Source: Methanosarcinaceae archaeon (lineage in GTDB: Archaea > Halobacteriota > Methanosarcinia > Methanosarcinales > Methanosarcinaceae). Taken from it: a stretch of DNA of 5,852 bases. Under the pieces are notes generated by a model. The model was not told the DNA's origin. It made no database searches and saw only the letters and a list, made by a program, of their open reading frames with translations. Shown here piece after piece: positions 1 through 5,540 of the stretch (position 1 is the stretch's first letter; each line of letters begins with the position of its first letter). The translations under genes were made by a program, and so were the position numbers. Where the stretch lies: NCBI GenBank assembly GCA_030594665.1, contig JAUVET010000109.1, positions 1 to 5,852 on the forward strand, given 5' to 3'.

Positions 1-1
1 T

Positions 2-204
2 GTATTTGTTTAGTTCATTTCGATTCGTTCTATTTTACCACTACCGATTCTGCCACAGAGTACACAGAGAGCACAGAGACTGTAGCAACTTTCCCTCTGT
101 GCTCTCTGTGGCCTCTGTGGCCAGAATTTCACTCGCAAGAGGTTACACTTATTTTTTTATAATGATTCTCTGTGGCTTATGAACAAATTGAGCTAAACAA
201 ATAC
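2..204. repeat. Palindromic intergenic element with outer inverted repeats and inner hairpin (MITE-like)
   Basis: The ends are inverted copies of each other: TATTTGTTTAGTTCATTT at 3-20 matches the reverse complement of 185-203 except for one substitution and one extra base. Inside is a long hairpin (47-127), and a further partial unit, ATTCTCTGTGGC, lies at 165-176. No reading frame of note is present. The layout resembles a miniature inverted-repeat element or a repetitive extragenic palindrome. The left end sits at the window edge, so a target-site duplication cannot be tested. It lies downstream of the tRNA-Pro 3' end. The repeat structure is seen directly; mobility is inferred. Confidence 0.6.
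47..127. repeat. Long hairpin built from 9-bp CACAGAG units
   Basis: The arm 47-78 pairs with 95-127 along about 32 positions with two mismatches and one bulged base, leaving a 16-nt loop (79-94). Each arm is three tandem 9-bp units, CACAGAGNN on the left and CTCTGTGNN on the right. CACAGAG-rich intergenic repeats occur in many bacterial and archaeal genomes (from memory). As RNA it would be very stable on either strand and could act as a terminator or processing signal, but no T-tract follows it. Confidence 0.75.
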
Positions 205-307
205 TTGTCCCTTATCTCATAAAGTCATTTGTAGTATGGAAGTGGTGCCTAACATCTATGACATTTCGCGTTGCTCAATACCTCACTGAATACCAGGAAT
301 CGAAATG

Positions 308-386
308 TGGTGGGACCGCGGAGATTTGAACTCCAGTCGCAAGACCCCCAGCCTTGCAGGATGGACCAGGCTACCCTACGGTCCCA
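308..386 (-). tRNA. tRNA-Pro (anticodon GGG), CCA encoded
   Basis: The minus strand folds into a complete cloverleaf. The acceptor stem GGGACCG (386-380) pairs with CGGTCCC, followed by discriminator A at 311 and an encoded CCA at 310-308. The D arm GGGT...TCCT carries a G10-U25 pair and GG in the loop. The anticodon stem CAAGG/TCTTG encloses the loop CTGGGGG, which places GGG at positions 34-36 and so reads proline codons CCC and CCU. A 4-nt variable region precedes the T arm TGGAG-TTCAAAT-CTCCG. There is no intron. The gene lies 34 bp downstream of the ribB stop on the same strand and may use its own promoter. Confidence 0.96.
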
Positions 387-414
387 CAGGGATAGTTACT
401 CTAAACACGTTTTG

Positions 415-425
415 AGTATTTTATT
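415..425 (-). promoter_or_regulatory. Possible TATA box for tRNA-Pro
   Basis: AATAAAATACT on the minus strand overlaps the end of ribB and is centred about 34 bp upstream of the mature tRNA 5' end. That would allow a short 5' leader removed by RNase P. The match to an archaeal TATA box is only moderate, and read-through from ribB is an alternative. Confidence 0.3.
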
Positions 426-1170
426 CTTTCGTGCGCATCCATTCATTGTATGCGTCCACGATCTCGCTGCCTTCAAGGAAGACCAGGTCGCGGTCAAATT
501 CATACGTCCTTGCGCCCTCTTTTGATAATGCCTTGCCGTTGTTCTCATCAAGCATCTCGCACACGACCATTGCAGGAGTTGTTCCTGCCATTTTGGCAAG
601 TGCGATCGAGAGCTCGGTCTGTCCCATTCGCTCATTGACCAACCCTTCCGCCGCGCGCAGGAGGGCAACATGCCCCGGTGTCCTGAACTCTGAACCGAAA
701 CTGATATTCTCGCCGTTAAATGTTCTATCAACGATCTCTGCAAGTTTATTTATTGTCAGCGCGCGGTCATTGTCAGGTATTCCTGTGCGCGTGTCCCTGT
801 GATTCACCCAGAGCGAGAACGATGAGCGGGTGTCATACGCGAGGTCACCACTTTTTTCCACGGTTGTCTTAAGCGAACTATCGGAGTTAGAGGCATCACG
901 AAGCACATCGGATATGAACGGCAGGCCAAGTTTTTTTGATGCGTCTGCATCCAGCGCGACGCATATCAGGCCACCGCCATCCTTGCGCATCCATTTCACA
1001 TCGTCCGGTGTCACTGCACTTGCAGGGATGGTGAAATCAGTTTCACCCTCGCGTCCTTCCGAATCAAAAATGAATATCATTTCGCCATTTCGGATCGCTT
1101 GTAGTCCACGCACTATATTTTCAGTATAATTTGTATAATTTATATCATTGGAATTCATTGTATCACTCAT
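421..1170 (-). CDS. ribB: 3,4-dihydroxy-2-butanone 4-phosphate synthase (riboflavin biosynthesis)
   Basis: This cytosolic enzyme converts ribulose 5-phosphate to 3,4-dihydroxy-2-butanone 4-phosphate plus formate, giving the four-carbon unit used by lumazine synthase to build riboflavin. The 249 residues carry the family signatures: DSEGREGETD at 36-45 (acidic, Mg2+-binding active-site loop), the HRDTRTGIP...DRALTI region at 124-140, RTPGHVALLRA at 163-173 and GQTELSIALAKMAG at 183-196, then the conserved Glu of VCEMLD at 205. No GTP cyclohydrolase II domain is fused, as usual in archaea. The ATG at 1170 is preferred because GAGG lies 8 nt upstream; Met5 is a weaker alternative. The gene starts 14 bp after the ribK stop, so the two are almost certainly cotranscribed. 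Confidence 0.97.
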   Translation of the reverse strand: MSDTMNSNDINYTNYTENIVRGLQAIRNGEMIFIFDSEGREGETDFTIPASAVTPDDVKWMRKDGGGLICVALDADASKKLGLPFISDVLRDASNSDSSLKTTVEKSGDLAYDTRSSFSLWVNHRDTRTGIPDNDRALTINKLAEIVDRTFNGENISFGSEFRTPGHVALLRAAEGLVNERMGQTELSIALAKMAGTTPAMVVCEMLDENNGKALSKEGARTYEFDRDLVFLEGSEIVDAYNEWMRTKE

Positions 1171-1184
1171 TTCTCAATCCTCTT

Positions 1185-1853
1185 TCACTCGCTTGTACTG
1201 TTCCCTATCACGATGTTGATCAGATCCCCGTCCCTTAACCCAAGGGTTTTACGTAAATTTACGGGTGCGATGATCTCAAGCAGGTCGTTGGGGTAGTGCG
1301 ACCTGTCCGGTACGATTACCGCGCCATCGATTTCTTCGATCTTTACCGGATAGCATTTCCCGCCACCAAAAGTGCGTTTCCCGTCAGTGAATCCTGTAAC
1401 TGTGGCGGCATGTATCATGTCTACCTTATTGCGCAGGGAGTTACTGAGGTCTGTGAGTTGCACGTTCAATGTGCCCGGGAACGGCGTAAAATCCAGTATT
1501 TTCTCAAACTGGTGTTTGTAGCCATCCAGGCCTATGTAGTATTGTCCTTCACCGAGTCCTGTTATCAGATTTCCGTGTAATTCAACTGCTTCACATTCGT
1601 TGCAGAAAATGTTCTGGTAATCCGCATACTCGGTTTTTAGAAGTTTGATCCCGTTGTTTGTAATCGTGACGATCTGTCCGCCAGATACCAGTTTTCTGGC
1701 AATGAACCCGTCATCTTCCAGATTTTTCAACATTCTTGCGGCAGTCTTTGAACTGGATGAGATGTGTTCTGAAAACTCGCTGGATGATATCTTGATCGGC
1801 CTGTCAATTGCTCCGAGGAGGGCGAGATTCTTTAAGGATTCGATAACCGGCAT
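1185..1853 (-). CDS. ribK: CTP-dependent riboflavin kinase with N-terminal winged-helix DNA-binding domain (RbkR-type)
   Basis: This enzyme phosphorylates riboflavin to FMN with CTP as donor, the archaeal route. With the start at 1853 the protein has 222 residues. A winged helix occupies about 5-75 (SSEFSEHISSSSKTAARMLK then a wing near VSGGQIVTIT), and the kinase barrel about 93-218. Kinase motifs are GLGEGQYYIGLDGY at 99-112, FTPFPGTLNVQL at 122-133, GGGKCYPVKI at 163-172 and VPDRSHYPND at 181-190. In other archaea this two-domain form (RbkR) doubles as a repressor of riboflavin genes, so autoregulation is likely. The frame is open upstream to 1973, but that start would overlap the ATPase gene. 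GAGGT lies 7 nt before the ATG at 1853, and the resulting N-terminus MPVIESLKNLALLGAI fits the family. It leads an operon with ribB. Confidence 0.95.
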   Translation of the reverse strand: MPVIESLKNLALLGAIDRPIKISSSEFSEHISSSSKTAARMLKNLEDDGFIARKLVSGGQIVTITNNGIKLLKTEYADYQNIFCNECEAVELHGNLITGLGEGQYYIGLDGYKHQFEKILDFTPFPGTLNVQLTDLSNSLRNKVDMIHAATVTGFTDGKRTFGGGKCYPVKIEEIDGAVIVPDRSHYPNDLLEIIAPVNLRKTLGLRDGDLINIVIGNSTSE

Positions 1854-1867
1854 TTTGTTGACCTCTG

Positions 1868-1899
1868 TCTCACATATGAGATGGTTCTCAAACATGAGG
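1868..1899 (-). promoter_or_regulatory. Tandem pseudo-palindromic operator candidate upstream of ribK
   Basis: On the plus strand TCTCA-CATA-TGAGA (1868-1881) is followed 18 bp later by TCTCA-AACA-TGAGG (1886-1899). The two 18-bp units agree at 14 positions. They lie between the predicted TATA box and the ribK start codon, straddling the expected transcription start, where bound protein would block initiation. Since ribK encodes a DNA-binding domain, it is the natural candidate ligand. The symmetry and position are seen; binding is inferred. Confidence 0.5.
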
Positions 1900-1903
1900 T
1901 GGG

Positions 1904-1913
1904 ATATGATAAA
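1904..1913 (-). promoter_or_regulatory. Predicted TATA box of the ribK-ribB operon
   Basis: TTTATCATAT on the minus strand is centred about 26 bp upstream of a start point near 1882, giving a leader of about 30 nt that contains the GAGGT ribosome binding site (1861-1865) of ribK. It is an imperfect TATA match but well placed. Confidence 0.45.
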
Positions 1914-1956
1914 GGTTTTGATGTGGGTGTGAAAACTCGTATCCATGCTTGCAGCA

Positions 1957-3375
1957 TTACATGTAATCATCAAGTGTGAGCAATAGCACCTCTTCTGCTT
2001 TTGCCACCCGCTTCATTTTATTTGTAAATCCGGATTTGGTGATGATCGCAAAATAGTCTTTTCTACCAGGCAACCATTTCACAGATCTGGCTTTTTCCCT
2101 GAGTTTTTCATAAACATCGACACCGACAGTCTTATCCTGCCATTTACATTCGCAAAATAAAATTTCCTTTGTATCACTATTTATGGCGGCAATATCGATC
2201 TCATAATCATTGCGTCCTTTTGGGGCCCGGGGGATCTTTCCCCACTGCCTGCCAAGTTTTTGGAATCTAAAAGGCAGTTCTCCTTTTGAGTTAAGATGTA
2301 GCAACATCTCTATTCCGATCTGTTCAAATGTCTCTCCCAGATATTTGTTATAGATATTTTTGACATCTTCGATCGCAGACTCTTTATCTCCCTGTTCCAG
2401 TTCGTCCTTATGCGATAATACGAAACGGAACCAAAACCTCAAGAACTCGTCATCAATTCGGTAGATGGTCTTTTTTGTGGTGATTTTTTCTGTGATCGGA
2501 TGCTCTTTTCTCACAAACCCAAGCCGTATCAGTGTGTCCAGATAATATGGCAGGTCTTTTGGTTCCAAAAATGATCCGGATGCGATCTCACTTAGTCTCA
2601 CTGTGCCTTTTGAGATCGCGAACAGGATATTCATATAAGTTGCAGGTTCTCTTAATTCTTCACGCAGCAGGAATTCACCTTCTGCATAGAGTACGGATTC
2701 TTTTGCAAACAGTGTGTTCTTGAGATTATCGTAAAAAGAATGATTTTCGTCAAAGAATGACAGGTAAAATGGGACGCCTCCTGCCGCTCCGTATATGTTT
2801 GCAATGCCCACCAATGGCAATTCCGGAAAGAACTCACGGATGTGTTCGAATAACATCGGTTTTATCAGCATCTGCCCTGTTCTTCTCCCATACAGGGGGC
2901 TTGAATATGCAAGCGTGCTTTTTTCCATCATTGATATGGAGGAACCGCACAATATGAGGTGGAATGGACCTCCTTTTAGAATTTCATCAACAATAAGTTG
3001 GAAGACCGAAGGTATGGAATCGTCCATTTGCGCCAGATATGAGAATTCATCTATGGCAATTACGAGTTTCTCATCGCTGTTCCATCTGGTTTTAATGTAC
3101 TCAAAGACCTGATCAAATGTTTCCAGATCAGGTTCATAATCACCAAATAGGTCTGCCGCTTTTTTCCTGAACCTGTAAAGATTCGGCAGTGTTCCTCTCT
3201 TGTCAGCCAGGAGGTATATGTTCGGCTTATCCATCTGGAACTTGTGTATGAGTTCGGTTTTACCAACCCTGCGCCGGCCGTAGATGACTGTGAATGAGAA
3301 TGCATTGGATTGGTACTCGCGGTTAAGGATATCCAGTTCTTCTGTGGTAGTAACAATTGTTCGGAACATAATCAT
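1957..3375 (-). CDS. Archaeal P-loop ATPase with C-terminal DUF234 / PD-(D/E)XK-like domain
   Basis: The 472-residue protein is a soluble ATPase of the archaeal AAA-like group. Walker A is YGRRRVGKT at 32-40 and Walker B is LVIAIDE at 104-110 (D109, E110). LCGSS at 142-146 occupies the sensor position, and YGRRTGQM at 162-169 may supply arginine contacts. A winged helix follows at about 255-300. The C-terminal part matches the DUF234 pattern, with D394 in YEIDIA and E409-x-K411 in CECKW, the layout of a PD-(D/E)XK nuclease fold. Members are multi-copy in archaea and of unproven role; some link to mobile elements. No Shine-Dalgarno is visible, while a TATA box lies about 24 bp upstream, so the mRNA is probably leaderless. 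Met3 (3369) is an equally good start and gives the more typical MF-R-EEL N-terminus. It ends 103 bp before ribK. Confidence 0.9.
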   Translation of the reverse strand: MIMFRTIVTTTEELDILNREYQSNAFSFTVIYGRRRVGKTELIHKFQMDKPNIYLLADKRGTLPNLYRFRKKAADLFGDYEPDLETFDQVFEYIKTRWNSDEKLVIAIDEFSYLAQMDDSIPSVFQLIVDEILKGGPFHLILCGSSISMMEKSTLAYSSPLYGRRTGQMLIKPMLFEHIREFFPELPLVGIANIYGAAGGVPFYLSFFDENHSFYDNLKNTLFAKESVLYAEGEFLLREELREPATYMNILFAISKGTVRLSEIASGSFLEPKDLPYYLDTLIRLGFVRKEHPITEKITTKKTIYRIDDEFLRFWFRFVLSHKDELEQGDKESAIEDVKNIYNKYLGETFEQIGIEMLLHLNSKGELPFRFQKLGRQWGKIPRAPKGRNDYEIDIAAINSDTKEILFCECKWQDKTVGVDVYEKLREKARSVKWLPGRKDYFAIITKSGFTNKMKRVAKAEEVLLLTLDDYM

Positions 3376-3393
3376 TATGATTTAAATCCGAAT

Positions 3394-3402
3394 GATATAT
3401 GT
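3394..3402 (-). promoter_or_regulatory. TATA box of the ATPase gene (leaderless transcript)
   Basis: ACATATATC on the minus strand is centred at about 3398. Transcription would start near 3372, on or beside the ATG codons at 3375 and 3369. The absence of a Shine-Dalgarno sequence supports a leaderless mRNA. Confidence 0.55.
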
Positions 3403-3434
3403 AACTTTCGGAACACAATCATAAAATCCTATAC

Positions 3435-3447
3435 GAAAATAAAAATA
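3435..3447 (-). terminator. T-rich putative terminator after the 212-residue gene
   Basis: The minus strand reads TATTTTTATTTTC about 34-46 nt beyond the stop codon at 3481. Archaeal RNA polymerase commonly stops at such U-rich tracts without a hairpin. It lies upstream of the ATPase TATA box and would separate the two transcription units. Confidence 0.4.
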
Positions 3448-3480
3448 GACTGGGCAACAGTTGTTCGTCAAAAACAATAT

Positions 3481-4119
3481 TTACACAAATAGTTTTCCTA
3501 AAACGACACCAATAATTAGTAGTATAAATCCAATTGCCAATTCACTGAATGCAAGAGACCATTTCTTTTTTTTGTTATGAGTTTGTAACTCTATCATTGC
3601 TGGTTTTGCTTTGAGTATGCTCTTGTAAATATCATCAAATCTTTTTATAATCTCAAAATATTCATCAAGTATCTCAAAACTTGGATTGTCTACATCTTTA
3701 TTATTCCTAAAGTGGACTATTTTATCAGTTATTTCTTCCATTTCAGGTCTTTTTTTCGAATAATAATCGGGAATTGCTGCTTGTATTGTATCAGATGAAA
3801 ATCCGTTAATTTCTTTTGTGATTTTATCCCTTAATATGATGCCAGTATAATCAAGTGTATCATATCCTGCTCTGAATACATGACCCAATGTTTTGTCGAT
3901 GTTTCTTTTGATGTATAATTCATCTGCATCAGTTTTCAATTCAAACTTAACTGCAAAGATTCTCATCAAATGGTCGAAAGCATCTCGAAGTTCTTTCACA
4001 ATCTGGATATTTGACTTGAACTCTTCATTGTTCTCTTCACAAAAAAGGATTAATTTTTTTATTTTACCATAAACCAGAGTAATCTGCGTAAGGCTATCAA
4101 TTTCGGATTCTGAAAACAT
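3481..4119 (-). CDS. Hypothetical protein with single C-terminal membrane anchor, HEPN-like R-x4-H motif
   Basis: I do not recognise the family. The 212-residue protein is mostly charged and probably helical, then has a basic KKKK stretch at 183-186 and one hydrophobic segment at about 193-211 (ELAIGFILLIIGVVLGKLFV), ending one or two residues later. There is no signal peptide. This is the layout of a tail-anchored membrane protein with its bulk in the cytoplasm. ELRDAFDHLMRIF at 43-55 contains R45-x4-H50, the spacing of the catalytic motif of HEPN RNases, but a single short motif is weak evidence. The start follows the stop of the upstream 62-residue gene by 17 bp with only a weak CGGA before it, suggesting translation coupled to that gene. 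Lower GC than the rib operon may point to acquired DNA. Confidence 0.85.
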   Translation of the reverse strand: MFSESEIDSLTQITLVYGKIKKLILFCEENNEEFKSNIQIVKELRDAFDHLMRIFAVKFELKTDADELYIKRNIDKTLGHVFRAGYDTLDYTGIILRDKITKEINGFSSDTIQAAIPDYYSKKRPEMEEITDKIVHFRNNKDVDNPSFEILDEYFEIIKRFDDIYKSILKAKPAMIELQTHNKKKKWSLAFSELAIGFILLIIGVVLGKLFV

Positions 4120-4136
4120 GCTTATTCCGATTGAAT

Positions 4137-4325
4137 TTATGGTAACTTTTGACTTAGAACAGTATTACGCCATTCTTCGTATTCGTTATTTGAGTAAAAT
4201 AGCCCGGATGCCATTCTTACAGAACCCCTATACCTGCTGGAAAACATCTTTATTTTTTCACGATCTACAATAATATCGCCGAAATTTTTGTCCCATATAT
4301 CTGTAGCATCTTTTTGTGTGCTCAT
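4137..4325 (-). CDS. Small hypothetical protein, first gene of a two-gene operon
   Basis: This 62-residue soluble protein has no recognised domain. Its C-terminal half, from SSRYRGSVRMASGLFYSNNE to the final LSQKLP, has alternating basic and aromatic residues and an acidic EYEEW stretch (48-52), which looks like a folded conserved core rather than random translation. AAGGT lies about 7 nt upstream of the ATG, and a strong TATA box is centred about 50 bp upstream. The next gene, encoding the membrane-anchored protein, follows after 17 bp. A small soluble protein in front of a larger effector-like one recalls antitoxin-toxin or immunity pairs, but nothing in its sequence proves that. Confidence 0.75.
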   Translation of the reverse strand: MSTQKDATDIWDKNFGDIIVDREKIKMFSSRYRGSVRMASGLFYSNNEYEEWRNTVLSQKLP

Positions 4326-4370
4326 TCATCCGACCTTCATCTAAAATATTTAATGAAAAATGACACGTAC

Positions 4371-4380
4371 TTTATATATG
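4371..4380 (-). promoter_or_regulatory. TATA box of the two-gene operon
   Basis: CATATATAAA on the minus strand is close to the archaeal TATA consensus. It predicts a start near 4349 and a leader of about 24 nt that includes the AAGGT ribosome binding site of the 62-residue gene. Confidence 0.6.
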
Positions 4381-4460
4381 TTTTTCGTATTTACTACATA
4401 AGGATTAGGCATAATCGCATAAATCGTTATTGGTTGTGATAAATATGAATCATTTTATTA

Positions 4461-4480
4461 GAGATTGTCGGAAAAGTCCA
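4461..4480. repeat. Dispersed 20-bp direct repeat, copy 1
   Basis: GAGATTGTCGGAAAAGTCCA matches 5541-5560 at 18 of 20 positions in the same orientation, exactly 1080 bp apart. The core TGTCGGAAAAGTC is identical. It could be a remnant of insertion-sequence ends or a protein binding site. Confidence 0.55.
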
Positions 4481-4652
4481 CTAAACTCCAATAATTTCAT
4501 ACACAGTCGCTTTTAAAAATCCCATTTGACATAATATCTGATATTCTTCAGCACAAACAAACGCTTTCGTCAGCTAACCCTTTTTTATAAATCGATAGAT
4601 ATCGAAGCATATATATTAGTTAAGCATAATTTTTTTTTACAAGTATAATTAT

Positions 4653-4676
4653 AATACAATACAATACAATACAATA
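4653..4676. repeat. Pentanucleotide tandem repeat (AATAC)n
   Basis: Four complete AATAC units are followed by a partial fifth. It lies in gene-free DNA just left of the inverted-repeat element. Such short tandem repeats vary in copy number by replication slippage. Confidence 0.85.
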
Positions 4677-4711
4677 TATTCAATATCAAGCTCCAGATTA
4701 ATCACTTTTGT

Positions 4712-4990
4712 TCTATGGCGTCAATCCGGCATCTGTATCGATAAAATACAACAGTTGTGTATTTACATTTAGCACCACCGCCCCCTTTGTTTTTTCTTTG
4801 AATTTTTTGAATGCATAACTGCAAATGTAGTGGTGTGTGTTTCACTACATGAGATCACTGCCGATTTTTGATTCCGTAAGAAATGATTAAAATATAAATC
4901 GGTCGAATGCTATCGAAAATAGAATCTCAAAACACGGGATTTTCTGATTAAAATCGGTGTTTTACACAGACGCTAAAATGACGCCATAGA
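4712..4990. mobile_element. Candidate 279-bp MITE-like element with inverted ends
   Basis: The ends are a perfect 12-bp inverted repeat, TCTATGGCGTCA (4712-4723) and TGACGCCATAGA (4979-4990). Similarity continues inward: over the 21 bp starting at TGGCGTCA, the left end and the reverse complement of the right end agree at 16 positions, including a shared TCTGT. No open frame lies inside, as expected for a non-autonomous element mobilised by a transposase elsewhere. I could not find an obvious target-site duplication, so the exact boundaries and the element's mobility are unproven. Confidence 0.5.
4825..4850. repeat. Hairpin inside the 279-bp element
   Basis: ATGTAGTG (4825-4832) and CACTACAT (4843-4850) form a perfect 8-bp stem with a 10-nt loop of GTGTGTGTTT. 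No T-tract follows on the plus strand, so a terminator role is not supported. Confidence 0.55.
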
Positions 4991-5137
4991 TAGCAATAAC
5001 ACATATTTTGTAAAACCTAAATCCTACATATCCTCAGGGCGCACTCATATTTATACAAAAGAGAAAAGGCATGGAATTGTCCATCCATACTATTGTTATG
5101 CTTGGTATCAAAAGATGATTTGATAGAAACGGTATTT

Positions 5138-5293
5138 TTAATTATCTTCGCACTTAAACATTTTGATGACTTCTTTTTCCATATTTGTCAATTTTCCCTG
5201 ATTTGCCCTTTTTTCAGTATCAATCATTTTTTTGACAAATAGTTTTGCATCATCGCCTCGTAATACAGGTGTACGTCTTATTGGTTTTGCCAT
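5138..5293 (-). CDS. Small 51-residue protein, antitoxin-like orphan gene
   Basis: The minus strand encodes MAKPIRRTPVLRGDDAKLFV at the N-terminus, then KKMIDTEKRANQ, and ends EVIKMFKCEDN with a TAA stop. The frame uses ordinary codons and gives a well-mixed hydrophilic, probably helical, basic protein. N-termini of the form M-x-x-P-I-x-x-T-P-x-L-x-G-x-D-A-x-x-F recur in short archaeal and bacterial proteins that, as far as I remember, often precede toxin-like partners such as acetyltransferases; this is recall, not a search result. No partner gene follows here. An in-frame ATG at 5308 would add five residues, but the MAKPI start fits the pattern better. A strong TATA box at 5344-5353 predicts a leader of about 30 nt. 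The Shine-Dalgarno sequence is weak. Confidence 0.72.
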   Translation of the reverse strand: MAKPIRRTPVLRGDDAKLFVKKMIDTEKRANQGKLTNMEKEVIKMFKCEDN

Positions 5294-5343
5294 TATATTC
5301 ACAACCATTAAATTATCTACTATATTCTCAATTTGGTCTCTAA

Positions 5344-5353
5344 TTTATATAAA
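5344..5353 (-). promoter_or_regulatory. TATA box of the 51-residue gene
   Basis: TTTATATAAA is a near-ideal archaeal TATA box, palindromic in sequence. It predicts a start near 5322 on the minus strand, about 30 nt before the ATG at 5293. It is the main independent evidence that the small gene is expressed. Confidence 0.6.
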
Positions 5354-5540
5354 CTTTCATTGATTTTTCAATTTATCTAATTCTATCAGCAATGAGTATA
5401 AATCAAGATACAGTGGTGTTGTTTTTTTCTTCTTTTTATCTTTCAATATGGAAAAATCAAGTATTTTATAAAACCTGATCGGATCATTTTTTGTTTCGTC
5501 CCCTTACGGTCGCATTAATTCGAAGCACACAATCTTGCAA

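Larger units (their letters stand above)
4326..5137. other. Gene-free AT-rich region carrying repeats
   Basis: No convincing coding frame exists on either strand over these 812 bp; the longest ATG frames are about 24 codons. The region holds the promoter of the two-gene unit at its left end, one copy of a dispersed 20-bp direct repeat, a pentanucleotide tandem repeat, and a 279-bp candidate mobile element with an internal hairpin. TATA-like stretches at 4583-4592 and 4608-4617 have no gene behind them that I can see. Confidence 0.6.

Noticed and set aside
308..386. Intron in tRNA-Pro
   Set aside because: The cloverleaf is contiguous with a 7-nt anticodon loop, and no bulge-helix-bulge insertion is present.
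431..802. Plus-strand frame of 123 codons opposite ribB
   Set aside because: It is the antisense shadow of ribB, has serine/arginine/proline-rich translation and no domain signature.
1854..1973. N-terminal extension of ribK (start at 1973 or 1895)
   Set aside because: It would overlap the ATPase gene, lacks a ribosome binding site and adds a tail not typical of the family; the ATG at 1853 has GAGGT at 7 nt.
2795..3112. Plus-strand frame of 105 codons opposite the ATPase gene
   Set aside because: It is an antisense shadow of a gene with intact Walker motifs; no promoter or ribosome binding site was seen.
4445..4516. Plus-strand 23-residue frame starting MNHFIRDCRK
   Set aside because: It is very short, crosses the dispersed direct repeat and has no ribosome binding site.
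4592..4605. Small palindrome TCGAT-AGAT-ATCGA
   Set aside because: The arms are only 5 bp in AT-rich DNA with no gene or repeat context, so chance is likely.
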